Position numbers and translations under genes: made by a program | In this document: in pieces, positions 14,992 to 22,726 of the stretch | How the letters are laid out: each line of letters opens with the position of its first letter | Numbering within the stretch: position 1 is the first letter of the stretch | Notes under the pieces: model-generated | The model's input: the letters and a program-made list of their open reading frames with translations, nothing else | Databases searched by the model: none | Told to the model about the DNA's origin: nothing | NCBI RefSeq assembly: GCF_020532675.1 | Contig: NZ_JAJAVE010000002.1 | Coordinates: 62,001 to 126,000 of the forward strand | Reading direction: 5' to 3' | DNA from: Methylobacillus gramineus | Lineage (GTDB): Bacteria; Pseudomonadota; Gammaproteobacteria; Burkholderiales; Methylophilaceae | DNA length: 64,000 bases

Positions 14992-17183
14992 AGGTGATTA
15001 AACGTATATTGGTGGATCGGCATATGGCTTGCCACGGCTGGATTGCTTCAGTTCTTTTAGTTTTGTTCAGCATCTCTGGCAATAGTGTTGCCGCAGATGC
15101 GGATGAAGCCTCAACTGAACAGGTTAAAGCCAAGCTGGTAGCTTCGGTTCAAGCTGTGCATGCTGGCGATGAAATCACTGTAGGCATCAACCAGCGCATT
15201 ATTCCACATTGGCATACCTATTGGATCAACCCAGGTGATTCTGGCATGGCGACTTCCATTGCCTGGACTTTACCTGCGGGGAGCGAAGCAGGCGATATCC
15301 AATGGCCGATACCGCATAGGTTTAATGTCGGGCCGATTACTAATTATGGCTACTCTGACGATGTAACACTTCTGACCAGCATCCGCGTACCGACCACACT
15401 GAAAGTTGGCGATCACTTCCCTGTGAGGGCCTTGGTGAACTGGTTGGTCTGTGATGACGTGTGCATCCCTCAGGAGGTAACGTTGACCTTGTCCCTCCCG
15501 GTCATTCCAGCTGGTGTAGATGGTGGCAATGGAAATGAGCTGATTGCCCAGGCCAAGCAGAAATTACCCATCACTAGTCCTTGGCAAGTTGATGCCTATG
15601 GGCAGGAGCAGGGGCCATTGCTCAAGATCCCAGGCAAAGTCCTTGAGTCTGAGAGCAAGGCGGAAGTCTGGTTTTTCCCGGAGGAGTGGGGACGTGTTTC
15701 CCATAAATCCAGGCAACCTAGAAGAATAGACCCCGATGCTTTGTGGCTGCAGTTAACAGCTGGAGATAATCCATTGCTTGCTGGAGAGTCACTTAAAGGT
15801 GTGCTGGTCATCAGCAAGCAAACCAGTAGCGGTACTCTCGCACAGGGGTACCAGCTAGATGTGAAGCTGGGGCCAGGAATTGCGGAAAAGATTGTTGACC
15901 AAGAGATGCTGGTAGAGGGTGCTGATGCTGGTGAGGATATCAGTTTTTATTCCGCACTGTTATTTGCGCTTTTAGGAGGGATCATTCTTAACCTCATGCC
16001 GTGTGTATTTCCGGTGCTGTCAATCAAAGCTTTGTCATTGTTGCATCACAGTAAGCAGTCACAAAGCCAGACGAGACGTCACGGTTGGGCCTATACCGCT
16101 GGGGTGTTGGCAAGTTTTATCGCGTTAGGTGTGGTACTGATTGTACTGAAAACTGCAGGTGGACAGGTCGGCTGGGGATTTCAGTTCCAATCTCCAATTT
16201 TTGTAGTGTTGGTAGCTTATCTGATGTTTACAGTGGGTCTTAGCCTGTCTGGTGTATTGACTATAGGCAGTTCATTCACTGGGGTTGGTTCTTCACTTGC
16301 AGATAAATCAGGGTATAGCGGCAGTTTCTTTACTGGTGTATTGGCGACAGTAGTGGCTACGCCGTGCACTGCGCCTTTCATGGGGGGAGCTCTGGGTTAT
16401 GCCCTTACCCAGCCAGCAGTTGTGTTGCTCTCAGTGTTCCTGAGCTTGGGACTAGGGCTTGCCCTGCCATATTTACTGCTTAGTCACTGGCCTAGCTTGC
16501 AGCGTTTCTTGCCCAAGCCAGGTATCTGGATGGAACGATTCAAGCAGTTGCTGGCTTTCCCTATGTATGCTGCTGCCATTTGGCTGATCTGGGTGCTGGC
16601 TCAGCAAGCAGGGGCGAACGCCGTAGCACTGGCGCTGGCAGGATTGTTACTCATTACATTGCTGGCCTGGGTTTATGAAATCACCCGGCATAGCAGCAAT
16701 AAGAAGCGTTATGCCGCGAATGCTTTCTCTTTCTTGGGCGTGCTGGTTCTGCTCTATGGGAGTTACAGCGGTATTCAGTTGTTTGCGGGGGCGATTGGTG
16801 CTGCTGATAGTAAAACTTCTGCCGGCATTGCTACAGAAAAGAACTGGGAAGTATATAGCCAGCAACGATTTAATGATCTTCGTAACCAGGGCAAACCAGT
16901 CTTTATCAACCTGACTGCGGCCTGGTGTATTACTTGCCTGGTCAATGAGCAGGTCGCCTTAAGTCAACAGAGTGTGGCTAATGCTTTTAGTAAGTCGGGT
17001 GTGACTTACCTCAAAGGAGACTGGACCAATCAGGATCAGCAGATTACACAGTTGCTTAAACAGTTTGGTCGTAGTGGTGTGCCTTTATATATTTTGTATC
17101 CGGCCGGCAAGGATGCAAAACCGCAAGTGTTGCCACAGATTCTGACGCCGGAAATTGTATTAAATGCAGTGCAGAAGTTGTGA
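14988..17183 (+). CDS. DsbD/ScsB-type thiol:disulfide interchange protein
   Basis: A 731-residue inner-membrane reductase that passes electrons from cytosolic thioredoxin to periplasmic thiols. The start at 14988 overlaps the previous stop as ATGA. It has a signal segment, then an N-terminal periplasmic domain with the Cys pair WLVCDDVCIP (Cys155, Cys159), eight predicted membrane helices with LMPCVFPVLS (Cys339) and VATPCTAPFMGG (Cys460), and a C-terminal thioredoxin domain with AAWCITC (Cys647, Cys650). The three cysteine pairs are complete. The long N-terminal domain resembles ScsB rather than classical DsbD. Its neighbours suggest it keeps a periplasmic partner, perhaps the redoxin that follows or a haem c apoprotein, reduced. 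Confidence 0.92.
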   Translation: MKVIKRILVDRHMACHGWIASVLLVLFSISGNSVAADADEASTEQVKAKLVASVQAVHAGDEITVGINQRIIPHWHTYWINPGDSGMATSIAWTLPAGSEAGDIQWPIPHRFNVGPITNYGYSDDVTLLTSIRVPTTLKVGDHFPVRALVNWLVCDDVCIPQEVTLTLSLPVIPAGVDGGNGNELIAQAKQKLPITSPWQVDAYGQEQGPLLKIPGKVLESESKAEVWFFPEEWGRVSHKSRQPRRIDPDALWLQLTAGDNPLLAGESLKGVLVISKQTSSGTLAQGYQLDVKLGPGIAEKIVDQEMLVEGADAGEDISFYSALLFALLGGIILNLMPCVFPVLSIKALSLLHHSKQSQSQTRRHGWAYTAGVLASFIALGVVLIVLKTAGGQVGWGFQFQSPIFVVLVAYLMFTVGLSLSGVLTIGSSFTGVGSSLADKSGYSGSFFTGVLATVVATPCTAPFMGGALGYALTQPAVVLLSVFLSLGLGLALPYLLLSHWPSLQRFLPKPGIWMERFKQLLAFPMYAAAIWLIWVLAQQAGANAVALALAGLLLITLLAWVYEITRHSSNKKRYAANAFSFLGVLVLLYGSYSGIQLFAGAIGAADSKTSAGIATEKNWEVYSQQRFNDLRNQGKPVFINLTAAWCITCLVNEQVALSQQSVANAFSKSGVTYLKGDWTNQDQQITQLLKQFGRSGVPLYILYPAGKDAKPQVLPQILTPEIVLNAVQKL

Positions 17184-17219
17184 TTATTACTCAATAATTA
17201 ACTAATCAAGGAGTTCATC

Positions 17220-17840
17220 ATGTTGTTACGTCAATTACTGAATATTGCTATTTTCGGTACCAGCCTGGCTTTTCTGCCGTTGGCGGCTAACGCTGCTGCC
17301 GATATTGGCAAGCCAGCTCCAGCTTTCTCCGTAAAAACTGCCAATGGTGACACATTGAGCCTGGATTCGCTCAAAGGTAAAACCGTGGTACTGGAATGGA
17401 CTAATAATGAATGTCCTTACGTGGTGAAGCATTACGGTAGCGGCAATATTCCCAATCTGCAAAAAGACGCGGTCGCTCAAGGCATCGTGTGGTTGCAGGT
17501 AATTTCTTCCGCTGAAGGGAAACAAGGACATCTTGATGGTCCGTCAGCGATTAAGCTTAATACAGAGCGCGGTGCAGCACCAAGCAAGGTATTGCTGGAT
17601 TATGATGGCAAGATCGGCAAACAATACGATGCACAAACTACCCCCCACATTTTTATTATCAATCCTGAAGGTGTATTGGTTTATAAAGGTGGTATCGACA
17701 GTATCGCGACTGCCAAAGTTGAGGACATTGCCAAGGCAGATAACTATGTCAAACTTGCTTTGGGCGAACTAGCTAGTGGCAAGAAAGTATCTCATGCCAG
17801 CACCAAACCTTATGGTTGCTCAATCAAGTATGCCAGCTAA
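17220..17840 (+). CDS. Periplasmic thioredoxin-fold (redoxin) protein
   Basis: A 206-residue protein with signal peptide (ends AANAAA) and an AhpC/TSA-type thioredoxin fold. Its active region EWTNNECPYVVKHY has a single Cys where thioredoxins have CxxC, as in the PRX-like/PrxL2 group of small periplasmic proteins. GKIGKQYDAQTTPHIFII supplies the cis-Pro loop, and a last Cys lies in YGCSIKY near the C-terminus. AAGGAG precedes the ATG. It is the last gene of the operon, 36 nt behind the DsbD-type reductase, its likely electron donor. Substrate unknown. Confidence 0.87.
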   Translation: MLLRQLLNIAIFGTSLAFLPLAANAAADIGKPAPAFSVKTANGDTLSLDSLKGKTVVLEWTNNECPYVVKHYGSGNIPNLQKDAVAQGIVWLQVISSAEGKQGHLDGPSAIKLNTERGAAPSKVLLDYDGKIGKQYDAQTTPHIFIINPEGVLVYKGGIDSIATAKVEDIAKADNYVKLALGELASGKKVSHASTKPYGCSIKYAS

Positions 17841-17861
17841 GCGGTAACTATGTTTTTCGTA

Positions 17862-17891
17862 AAAAAGGTCGGAAGTTTCCGGCCTTTTTTA
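17862..17891 (+). terminator. Intrinsic terminator after the redoxin operon
   Basis: AAAAAAGGTCGGAA and TTCCGGCCTTTTTT pair around a short loop, with one G-T wobble, followed by T-rich sequence. It closes the plus-strand operon and may also serve the minus-strand S4 gene. Confidence 0.88.
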
Positions 17892-17926
17892 TTGGTTGCC
17901 ATCAATAGCAACCAATAAGTGTGTGC

Positions 17927-18139
17927 TTATTCCTTAGCCAGTACTTCTATGGTTTCCCCCATGCACTCGACCACTTGACCAGCACGTATTTTGGCAGTCT
18001 TCCGGCTTTCTGGTTCGCCATCCACTTTGACCAGTCCTTCTGCCACCATGGCTTTACCTCTTCCGCCTGAGTCTGCAATGCCTGTCAGTTTGAGCAGGTT
18101 GCAAAGCTCAACGTATTCGTCTTTGAGAGTGAAATTCAT
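17927..18139 (-). CDS. Small S4-domain RNA-binding protein (YbcJ-like)
   Basis: A 70-residue protein that is essentially one S4 RNA-binding domain: LCNLLKLTGIADSGGRGKAMV, then EGLVKVDGEPESRKTAKI and GQVVECMGETIEVL. It matches the YbcJ/RNA-binding S4 family of about 70 residues, presumed to act on ribosomal or structured RNA in the cytosol. Convergent with the redoxin operon. No clear ribosome site before the ATG. Confidence 0.85.
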   Translation of the reverse strand: MNFTLKDEYVELCNLLKLTGIADSGGRGKAMVAEGLVKVDGEPESRKTAKIRAGQVVECMGETIEVLAKE

Positions 18140-18271
18140 GGGAGAGGTACCTGCACTAGATGGGAGAGGGGGATTACACCATGTTTTCAGCGTGCAGGTA
18201 AATTTTCTAGCATGAGGCTTTAGCGTAAAATGGTGAATTGCTCATTTGTTTGATGACGTTTAGAGACTGAC

Positions 18272-18898
18272 ATGCAAGATTTCCCCCAATTTGGCCCGGC
18301 TTTTTCCAGGGCAATGATGGCGTTTGACGCGCGTAATGCGCAAGATCCGAATCGGGTGGTGTTCAATGGTGCAGAGTATGCCAAGGAGTTGCTGTATGCA
18401 CAGCGCATGAGTGACATGCTTGCACGCTATTTACCAGAGGCTTCCGAAGCATTGCAGTTGGCAGCACGTTGTCAGCATATCGAGCGCTGGACCATTAGCC
18501 GCGCTTCATATCCCATGACACGCCCGGGGTATCATCAATGGCGCAAAAATCTCAAGGCGTACCACGCCCAGTTGGCGGGAGAGCTGATGCAGGAGGCGGG
18601 CTATGATGAGGGTATGATCAAGCGCGTGGCACAGTTGGTCAGCAAGGATGCCTCATTGGCTGATGGCGAGATGCAGGCGCTGGAAAACCTGATTGTGATG
18701 GTGTTTGTTGAGTATTACCTGGAGGAGTTTGTAGGGCAGCATCCAGAATATGATGTGCCGAAATGGAAGGATATTTTGCGCAAGACCCTGCGCAAGGTAT
18801 CACCAGAAGGACATCAGGGCTTGCTGACCAAGGTCAACTTGCCGCAAGCGTTGGTGCCCTTGATTCAGGAAGTGATGCGCGAGGAAGGCTGGTTGTGA
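18272..18898 (+). CDS. DUF4202 family protein
   Basis: A 208-residue soluble, helical protein. CQHIERWTISRASYPMTRPGYHQWR, spread over residues 70-95, is the characteristic DUF4202 pattern with conserved His, Arg and Trp, followed by a second helical part ending VIQEVMREEGWL-like residues. The function of the family is unproven; its His/Asp/Glu content suggests a metal site (inference). Its stop overlaps the GTG start of the next gene, so the two are translationally coupled. Confidence 0.85.
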   Translation: MQDFPQFGPAFSRAMMAFDARNAQDPNRVVFNGAEYAKELLYAQRMSDMLARYLPEASEALQLAARCQHIERWTISRASYPMTRPGYHQWRKNLKAYHAQLAGELMQEAGYDEGMIKRVAQLVSKDASLADGEMQALENLIVMVFVEYYLEEFVGQHPEYDVPKWKDILRKTLRKVSPEGHQGLLTKVNLPQALVPLIQEVMREEGWL

Positions 18899-19188
18899 GT
18901 GCGCATCGTGAGCGGCATCTTGTCTTGTCTGTGGGAGAGGTAGCGCTCAGGATGGGATTGCACGAGGTGCTGGTCACGCTGAATCAGGAGGCGGTTGGCC
19001 GCTTGGGATTCCGTGCCTTGGGTTCGGCCAACAACGCGGATGAGCCTCCGTTGTATCGTTTGCGCGAGGTCGATCTGGTTGCGCATTTACAAGCCCATCA
19101 TGAGGTCATCATCAATGAAGCGATTGGGATGTTTGCTCAATATACCGGCGCAAAAGTGATTGGTCTCAAGGTCTCGCGGTCATCATAA
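18895..19188 (+). CDS. Conserved-looking hypothetical protein coupled to DUF4202 gene
   Basis: A 97-residue cytosolic protein. I place the start at the GTG at 18895, which overlaps the DUF4202 stop (GTGA) and has GAGGAAGG 6 nt upstream; a longer frame exists but would lie inside the DUF4202 gene. I do not recognise the family. It shows a beta-alpha pattern (HLVLSVGEVALRMG, LVTLNQEAVGRLGF) and a C-terminal AHHEVIINEAIGMFAQYTGA segment. The coupling suggests a partner of the DUF4202 protein. Confidence 0.65.
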   Translation: MSAHRERHLVLSVGEVALRMGLHEVLVTLNQEAVGRLGFRALGSANNADEPPLYRLREVDLVAHLQAHHEVIINEAIGMFAQYTGAKVIGLKVSRSS

Positions 19189-19203
19189 AGGCAAGCTGCC
19201 TTT
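19187..19203. terminator. Short hairpin between convergent genes
   Basis: AAAGGCA-AGC-TGCCTTT, a perfect 7-bp stem with 3-nt loop followed by TTATT on the plus strand. It overlaps the stop of 18895-19188 and separates it from the convergent minus-strand operon. Confidence 0.6.
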
Positions 19204-19208
19204 GTTAT

Positions 19209-19547
19209 TCATTCTGAAGCGTGGTGGGTCAATGCGTTGGTGGGATGTGCAAAGGTGCCATCGCCATAAGCGCGCAGTACTTGAGAAATGATGACCTGGT
19301 AACCGTTAAGCCAATTGGACTGCGCCGCTTTGGCTTCCAGGTGCCTGGGGTGTTGCATCAGCTCCTGCATCCCTTGCATGGTGTGCCAATAATATACATT
19401 GCTAACGCGCCCGCTTTCCGGGTTTTCCCAAGCTTCTTCACCTATATATCCCGTGGTTTTCCGGGCAAATTCGGCAATTTCCTGATCAATTTGATAAAAG
19501 GTTTCATCAAATTGCTTTTTATCAAAAACGAATGTGGCGGAGTACAT
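19209..19547 (-). CDS. Antibiotic-biosynthesis-monooxygenase-like (ABM) small protein
   Basis: A 112-residue protein; I start it at the ATG at 19547 (MYSATFVFDKK) because a longer frame would run into cobU. The sequence fits the ferredoxin-like ABM/dimeric alpha-beta-barrel fold: an N-terminal beta strand MYSATFVF, a helix, WENPESGRVSNVYYWHTMQGM and a final HPTN segment. Such proteins bind haem or oxidise small aromatics, or have no known enzyme activity. It is the last gene of the btuM-bluB-cobU operon, 8 nt after cobU, so a link to corrinoid or flavin chemistry is possible but unproven. Confidence 0.7.
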   Translation of the reverse strand: MYSATFVFDKKQFDETFYQIDQEIAEFARKTTGYIGEEAWENPESGRVSNVYYWHTMQGMQELMQHPRHLEAKAAQSNWLNGYQVIISQVLRAYGDGTFAHPTNALTHHASE

Positions 19548-19555
19548 TGATCTGC

Positions 19556-20101
19556 CTAGCCCTTGAGCAGCAATGGCAGTCCAGCGGCTGTAAATGTCAC
19601 TTGAGGACACAGTGCGGCCACTGCCTGGTTCAGGCGACCTGCTTCATCCTGAAATTGGCGGTTGATCTCGCCCAGCGGCACGATGCCCATGCCGACTTCG
19701 TTGCTGACCAATATAATTTTTCCAGGGAGTTTTGGTAGTACATCCAGTAATGCTTGTCGCTCGGATGGCCAATCCACTCCTTCAGGCGGGGCGCATTCAG
19801 GGCATATGCATTGCGCCAGCCATAGCGTCAGGCAATCCACTAGCAGGCAGCGATTGTCGGCCGCCTGTTCGCGTAAAGTATCAGCGAGCTTGTGAGGGAC
19901 TTCTACCGTTTGCCAATGATCGGGGCGGCGTTGCTGGTGTAGTTGTACACGGTTGCCAAACTCAGAGTCATAGACCTGGGCGGTGGCAATGTAGGTGACT
20001 GCCAGCTGACTTTCTTCGGCAAGTTTTTCTGCATAAGCGCTTTTACCTGAGCGTGCACCGCCCAGGATAAGGTGCAGGGGATGGGGTTGGCTGGAACTCA
20101 T
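19556..20101 (-). CDS. cobU: Adenosylcobinamide kinase / guanylyltransferase
   Basis: A 181-residue bifunctional enzyme that phosphorylates adenosylcobinamide and transfers GMP to it, the activation step of nucleotide-loop assembly. The P-loop GGARSGKS is at residues 14-21, followed by VTYIATAQVYD, HQQRRPDHWQTVE (with the His used as GMP acceptor in the family), LLVDCLTLWL and VSNEVGMGIVP. All blocks are intact. Start chosen at the ATG at 20101 because GGAG stands 7 nt before it; a TTG at 20113 lies further upstream. It overlaps the stop region of the BtuF-like gene. Confidence 0.93.
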   Translation of the reverse strand: MSSSQPHPLHLILGGARSGKSAYAEKLAEESQLAVTYIATAQVYDSEFGNRVQLHQQRRPDHWQTVEVPHKLADTLREQAADNRCLLVDCLTLWLAQCICPECAPPEGVDWPSERQALLDVLPKLPGKIILVSNEVGMGIVPLGEINRQFQDEAGRLNQAVAALCPQVTFTAAGLPLLLKG

Positions 20102-20103
20102 GA

Positions 20104-20919
20104 TTAACTCCAATGCTTGCTATGGGCCTGCTGTACGCCCCATCGCTGGATGATGGCTTGCAGCTGTTTGAGGCCTTGGGTAATGGCAGCCGGGCCTGGT
20201 TGCAGGAGATCGGCAGATTTTATTTCGTGAATCTGGCCATGTTGCACAGCGGGGATGGTGTCCCAGCCTGGCCTTGCCAGTAGCTGCTCAGGTTGAAACT
20301 TCTTGCCGCACCAAGAGCCGATGATGATATCTGGCTGGCGGCGAATAATCTCCTCATGGTCATGAATCACCCGTTCTTTGGCCAGTCTGAATTGGCCCAG
20401 ATCAGCAAAACAGTCTTCACCTCCTGCAATTTCAATCAGTTCGCTCACCCATTTAATGCCGCTGATGATGGGATCGTTCCACTCTTCAAAATAGACCACT
20501 GGCTTGCGAGGGAGGTAGGAAGCGGTTTCTTCGACTTGATCCATCTGTTGTCGCAGCTCGCTGACCAATAGTGCCGCTTTTTCCACCGCGCCGACTAAAG
20601 CACCGATGGTAGTGATCATGCGCAGAATTTCCTCGATAGAACGTTGATTGAAGATATGGACTTCAATCCCCGCCTTGATCAGGCTAGTGGCAATATCTGC
20701 TTGCAGGTTGGAAAATCCCAGTACCAGGTCGGGTTCCAGCGCGAGAATTTTGTTGATATTGGCGCTGGTAAATGCGGATATCTTGGGTTTTTCCTTGCGC
20801 GCAATAGAGGGCCGCGTGGTAAACCCTGAGATGCCGACAATACGATCCTGCTCACCCAGCAGGTATAGAATTTCCGGTGTTTCTGCGGTGAGGCAGATGA
20901 TGCGCTGGTGCAAACTCAT
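20104..20919 (-). CDS. BtuF-like cobalamin-binding protein without signal peptide
   Basis: A 271-residue protein of the periplasmic-binding-protein fold for corrinoids and iron complexes (BtuF/FhuD class): RIICLTAETPEILYLLGEQDRIVGIS, then ALEPDLVLGF, a long linking helix, and PDIIIGSWCGKKF. The start at 20919 overlaps the bluB stop as ATGA. Unlike BtuF there is no signal peptide; residue 1 runs straight into the first strand. No ABC permease or ATPase is nearby. A cytosolic corrinoid carrier or a sensor is more likely than transport. Such signal-less homologues occur in cobalamin operons of other Proteobacteria (from memory). Confidence 0.85.
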   Translation of the reverse strand: MSLHQRIICLTAETPEILYLLGEQDRIVGISGFTTRPSIARKEKPKISAFTSANINKILALEPDLVLGFSNLQADIATSLIKAGIEVHIFNQRSIEEILRMITTIGALVGAVEKAALLVSELRQQMDQVEETASYLPRKPVVYFEEWNDPIISGIKWVSELIEIAGGEDCFADLGQFRLAKERVIHDHEEIIRRQPDIIIGSWCGKKFQPEQLLARPGWDTIPAVQHGQIHEIKSADLLQPGPAAITQGLKQLQAIIQRWGVQQAHSKHWS

Positions 20920-21581
20920 ACTGAATCTGTCCATTGATTTTCCATCATCAGCTCGGCCAATGGCCGCTCTTTCGCCCAGCCAGCCTCTACCAGCATGGGA
21001 GATGTGTAGAATTCATCGACGTAGCCCAGGCAAATGATGGCAATTGGTTTGGCTCCTGCTGGAAGATGTAGCAGTGTAGCCAGTTTTACCGGATCAAAAA
21101 TAGATACCCAGCCCATGCCTAGACCTTCCGCTCGCGCTGCCAGCCATAGGTTCTGAATCGCGCAGGCAACAGAGGCCAGATCCATTTCCGGTAGTGTGCG
21201 GCGGCCAAAAATAAAGCGCTCCCTGTTGTCACACAAGTTGGCAATCAGCAATTCACCACACTGTTTGATGCCTTCAACCTTGAGACGCAAGAATTCTGAC
21301 TCACGCTCGCCCAGTGCATGGGCGGTTTCCAACCGTTCTTCCTGCACCAGGTCATAAATTTTCTGGCGTAAGGGATCGCTGGTAATGCGGATGAAACGCC
21401 AAGGCTGCATCAAGCCTACGCTGGGAGCATGATGGGCTGCATCCAGTAGCTTGTGCAAAATCTCAGCATCGATCTTGCCAGGGCGAAAGTGGCGCATGTC
21501 GCGACGCTCCTGGATGGCGCGATATACCCCGGCCACCTGAGAATCTGGAAAAGCAAAGGGATTTTTTTCAGAGGAACTCAT
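20916..21581 (-). CDS. bluB: 5,6-dimethylbenzimidazole synthase
   Basis: A 221-residue flavin-destroying oxygen-dependent enzyme that makes the lower ligand of cobalamin from FMNH2. Nitroreductase fold with VYRAIQERRDMRHFRPG, HHAPSVGLMQPWRFI, the family-specific ERFIFGRRTLPEMD region, and GMGWVSIFDP plus LCLGYVDEF-like C-terminal strand. These patterns separate BluB from general nitroreductases. Its neighbours btuM and cobU place it in corrinoid salvage: imported cobinamide can be completed with lower ligand made here. It lies 24 nt after btuM. Confidence 0.93.
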   Translation of the reverse strand: MSSSEKNPFAFPDSQVAGVYRAIQERRDMRHFRPGKIDAEILHKLLDAAHHAPSVGLMQPWRFIRITSDPLRQKIYDLVQEERLETAHALGERESEFLRLKVEGIKQCGELLIANLCDNRERFIFGRRTLPEMDLASVACAIQNLWLAARAEGLGMGWVSIFDPVKLATLLHLPAGAKPIAIICLGYVDEFYTSPMLVEAGWAKERPLAELMMENQWTDSV

Positions 21582-21605
21582 ACTTCAAGCAAACTTAGAT
21601 GGGCT

Positions 21606-22178
21606 TTAGACACTCATGGTCCAAAGGATACGGATTTGTCGGACGAAATGCGCACCTCCCCACACCATGGCAAAGTACATCATGGAAAATCCCAGATATT
21701 CTGGCAGGTAGTTCCAGCCATGCAATAGGGTTTCATGCAGTCCATTGTTGGGGAAGCGTCCGGAAAAAAGGTAGTAGGTCTGGGTGGAAATAACGAAAGC
21801 GAGAAATGTGGTGGAGATAGTGACGAGCACATAGGGCAGCAGGGCAAAGGTATCCTGCCGCGTCGCTAGCCAGCGACCGCCCAGCCACATCACTGCGTAC
21901 GTAGGAATCATGCCCCAATAGCCATCAGTCAGGCAGAAACCCAGGTAAGGGTTAAAGGCCGCGGCACCAAAATCAATCGCGGTGGCCATCATGAAAAAGA
22001 AGATAAACCAGAGAGCACGCTGTAAAAATATCCCGCCTAGCAGAAAGATGACGGGACTGGCATCAGGCAGCGAAAAAGGAGTGAGCACATGGCTACCGCG
22101 CGTCAACAGCATAAAGAATGCCAGAATGGCTGCAATAGCCACAAACTGGACAATCTTAATCTGGGTTGGAGGTGCCAT
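21606..22178 (-). CDS. btuM: BtuM-family vitamin B12 transporter, copy 1
   Basis: A 190-residue membrane protein with about six helices. I start it at the ATG at 22178, which gives the same length as the second copy (33458-34027); an in-frame GTG at 22229 would add a hydrophobic stretch. LLTRGSHVLTPFSLPDASPVIFLLGG, in the first third, and YWGMIPTYAVMWLGGRW match that copy. Cys82 in GFCLTDGYW aligns with Cys79 there and with the essential cobalt-ligating Cys of BtuM, the solitary ECF-type transporter that decyanates B12 (family knowledge). First gene of a five-gene corrinoid salvage operon; divergent from a riboswitch-controlled receptor. Confidence 0.85.
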   Translation of the reverse strand: MAPPTQIKIVQFVAIAAILAFFMLLTRGSHVLTPFSLPDASPVIFLLGGIFLQRALWFIFFFMMATAIDFGAAAFNPYLGFCLTDGYWGMIPTYAVMWLGGRWLATRQDTFALLPYVLVTISTTFLAFVISTQTYYLFSGRFPNNGLHETLLHGWNYLPEYLGFSMMYFAMVWGGAHFVRQIRILWTMSV

Positions 22179-22358
22179 TGAAGCTAACAATATGGTTCTG
22201 TTATATAAATATAACAACCATGATAACACTGTGAGTTTAGCTCTTGAGCAAGCGAAAGCATTTTTATAGATTTATACGATAAGAAGTTGTTTCTGATATT
22301 AATATTCGTTAGCATTGCCTGCATTGTACTGTGTCGGTGCTTGCGTCACCGATAGATC
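22179..22358. other. Divergent control region, btuM operon versus riboswitch-receptor operon
   Basis: No gene is supported. It must contain promoters for both directions and holds the perfect 18-bp palindrome-like site at 22199-22216, plus a small hairpin TCGGTG/CACCGA near 22334-22351 just before the riboswitch. The sequence is AT-rich. Confidence 0.4.
22199..22216. promoter_or_regulatory. 18-bp inverted repeat, operator-like
   Basis: TGTTATAT-AA-ATATAACA is perfectly symmetric in its 8-nt arms and lies 21 bp upstream of the btuM start. The arm TGTTATA/TATAACA resembles the half-sites of Zur boxes, but the spacing is 4 rather than 1, so a different repressor, or merely a promoter -10 region, is equally possible. 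Confidence 0.4.
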
Positions 22359-22564
22359 GTGCTGGTGCCTTGTTACAAGGCTTAATGGGGAATGCGGTAA
22401 GGATGCGTCATCCAATTCCGCAGCTGTCCCTGCAACTGTGAGCGGTGAGTGAAATGTGCTGTGAGCTGGCAATGCCAAGCTCTAGCCACTGGGTGTTGAG
22501 AGAAGATCAACCTGGGAAGGCGTGCATTGAATGTTGACCCGCAAGCCAGGATACCCGCCAGCAC
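22359..22564 (+). promoter_or_regulatory. Cobalamin (AdoCbl-type) riboswitch
   Basis: Plus strand. Ordered blocks: GGTGCC, TTAATGGGGAATGCGGT, CTGTCCCTGCAACTGTGAGCGG, TAGCCACTGGGT, GGGAAGGCG and GCAAGCCAGGATACCCGCC. GTGCTGG (22359-22365) pairs with CCAGCAC (22558-22564) to close the outer stem. It lies before the 776-residue TonB receptor and is followed by about 160 nt of leader. Confidence 0.93.
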
Positions 22565-22726
22565 TGGTCGCTCTTGCCTTATTCAGGGATTGATAATGGT
22601 ACGGAAATCTTCCGTCTGGGCGACGAAAAAAGCGGCGGGGGCCGCATTGCCGTTCACTCTGGAGTCTTAGGAATCCGTGTGCGTAATCGGCTGTCCCTGC
22701 CAAATAATTGGTGTCTAGGGGAAGTC

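Noticed and set aside
22574-22726. N-terminal extension of the receptor into the riboswitch
   Set aside because: The translated extension has no signal peptide at its start, while an ATG at 22727 has a good ribosome site and a clean signal peptide.
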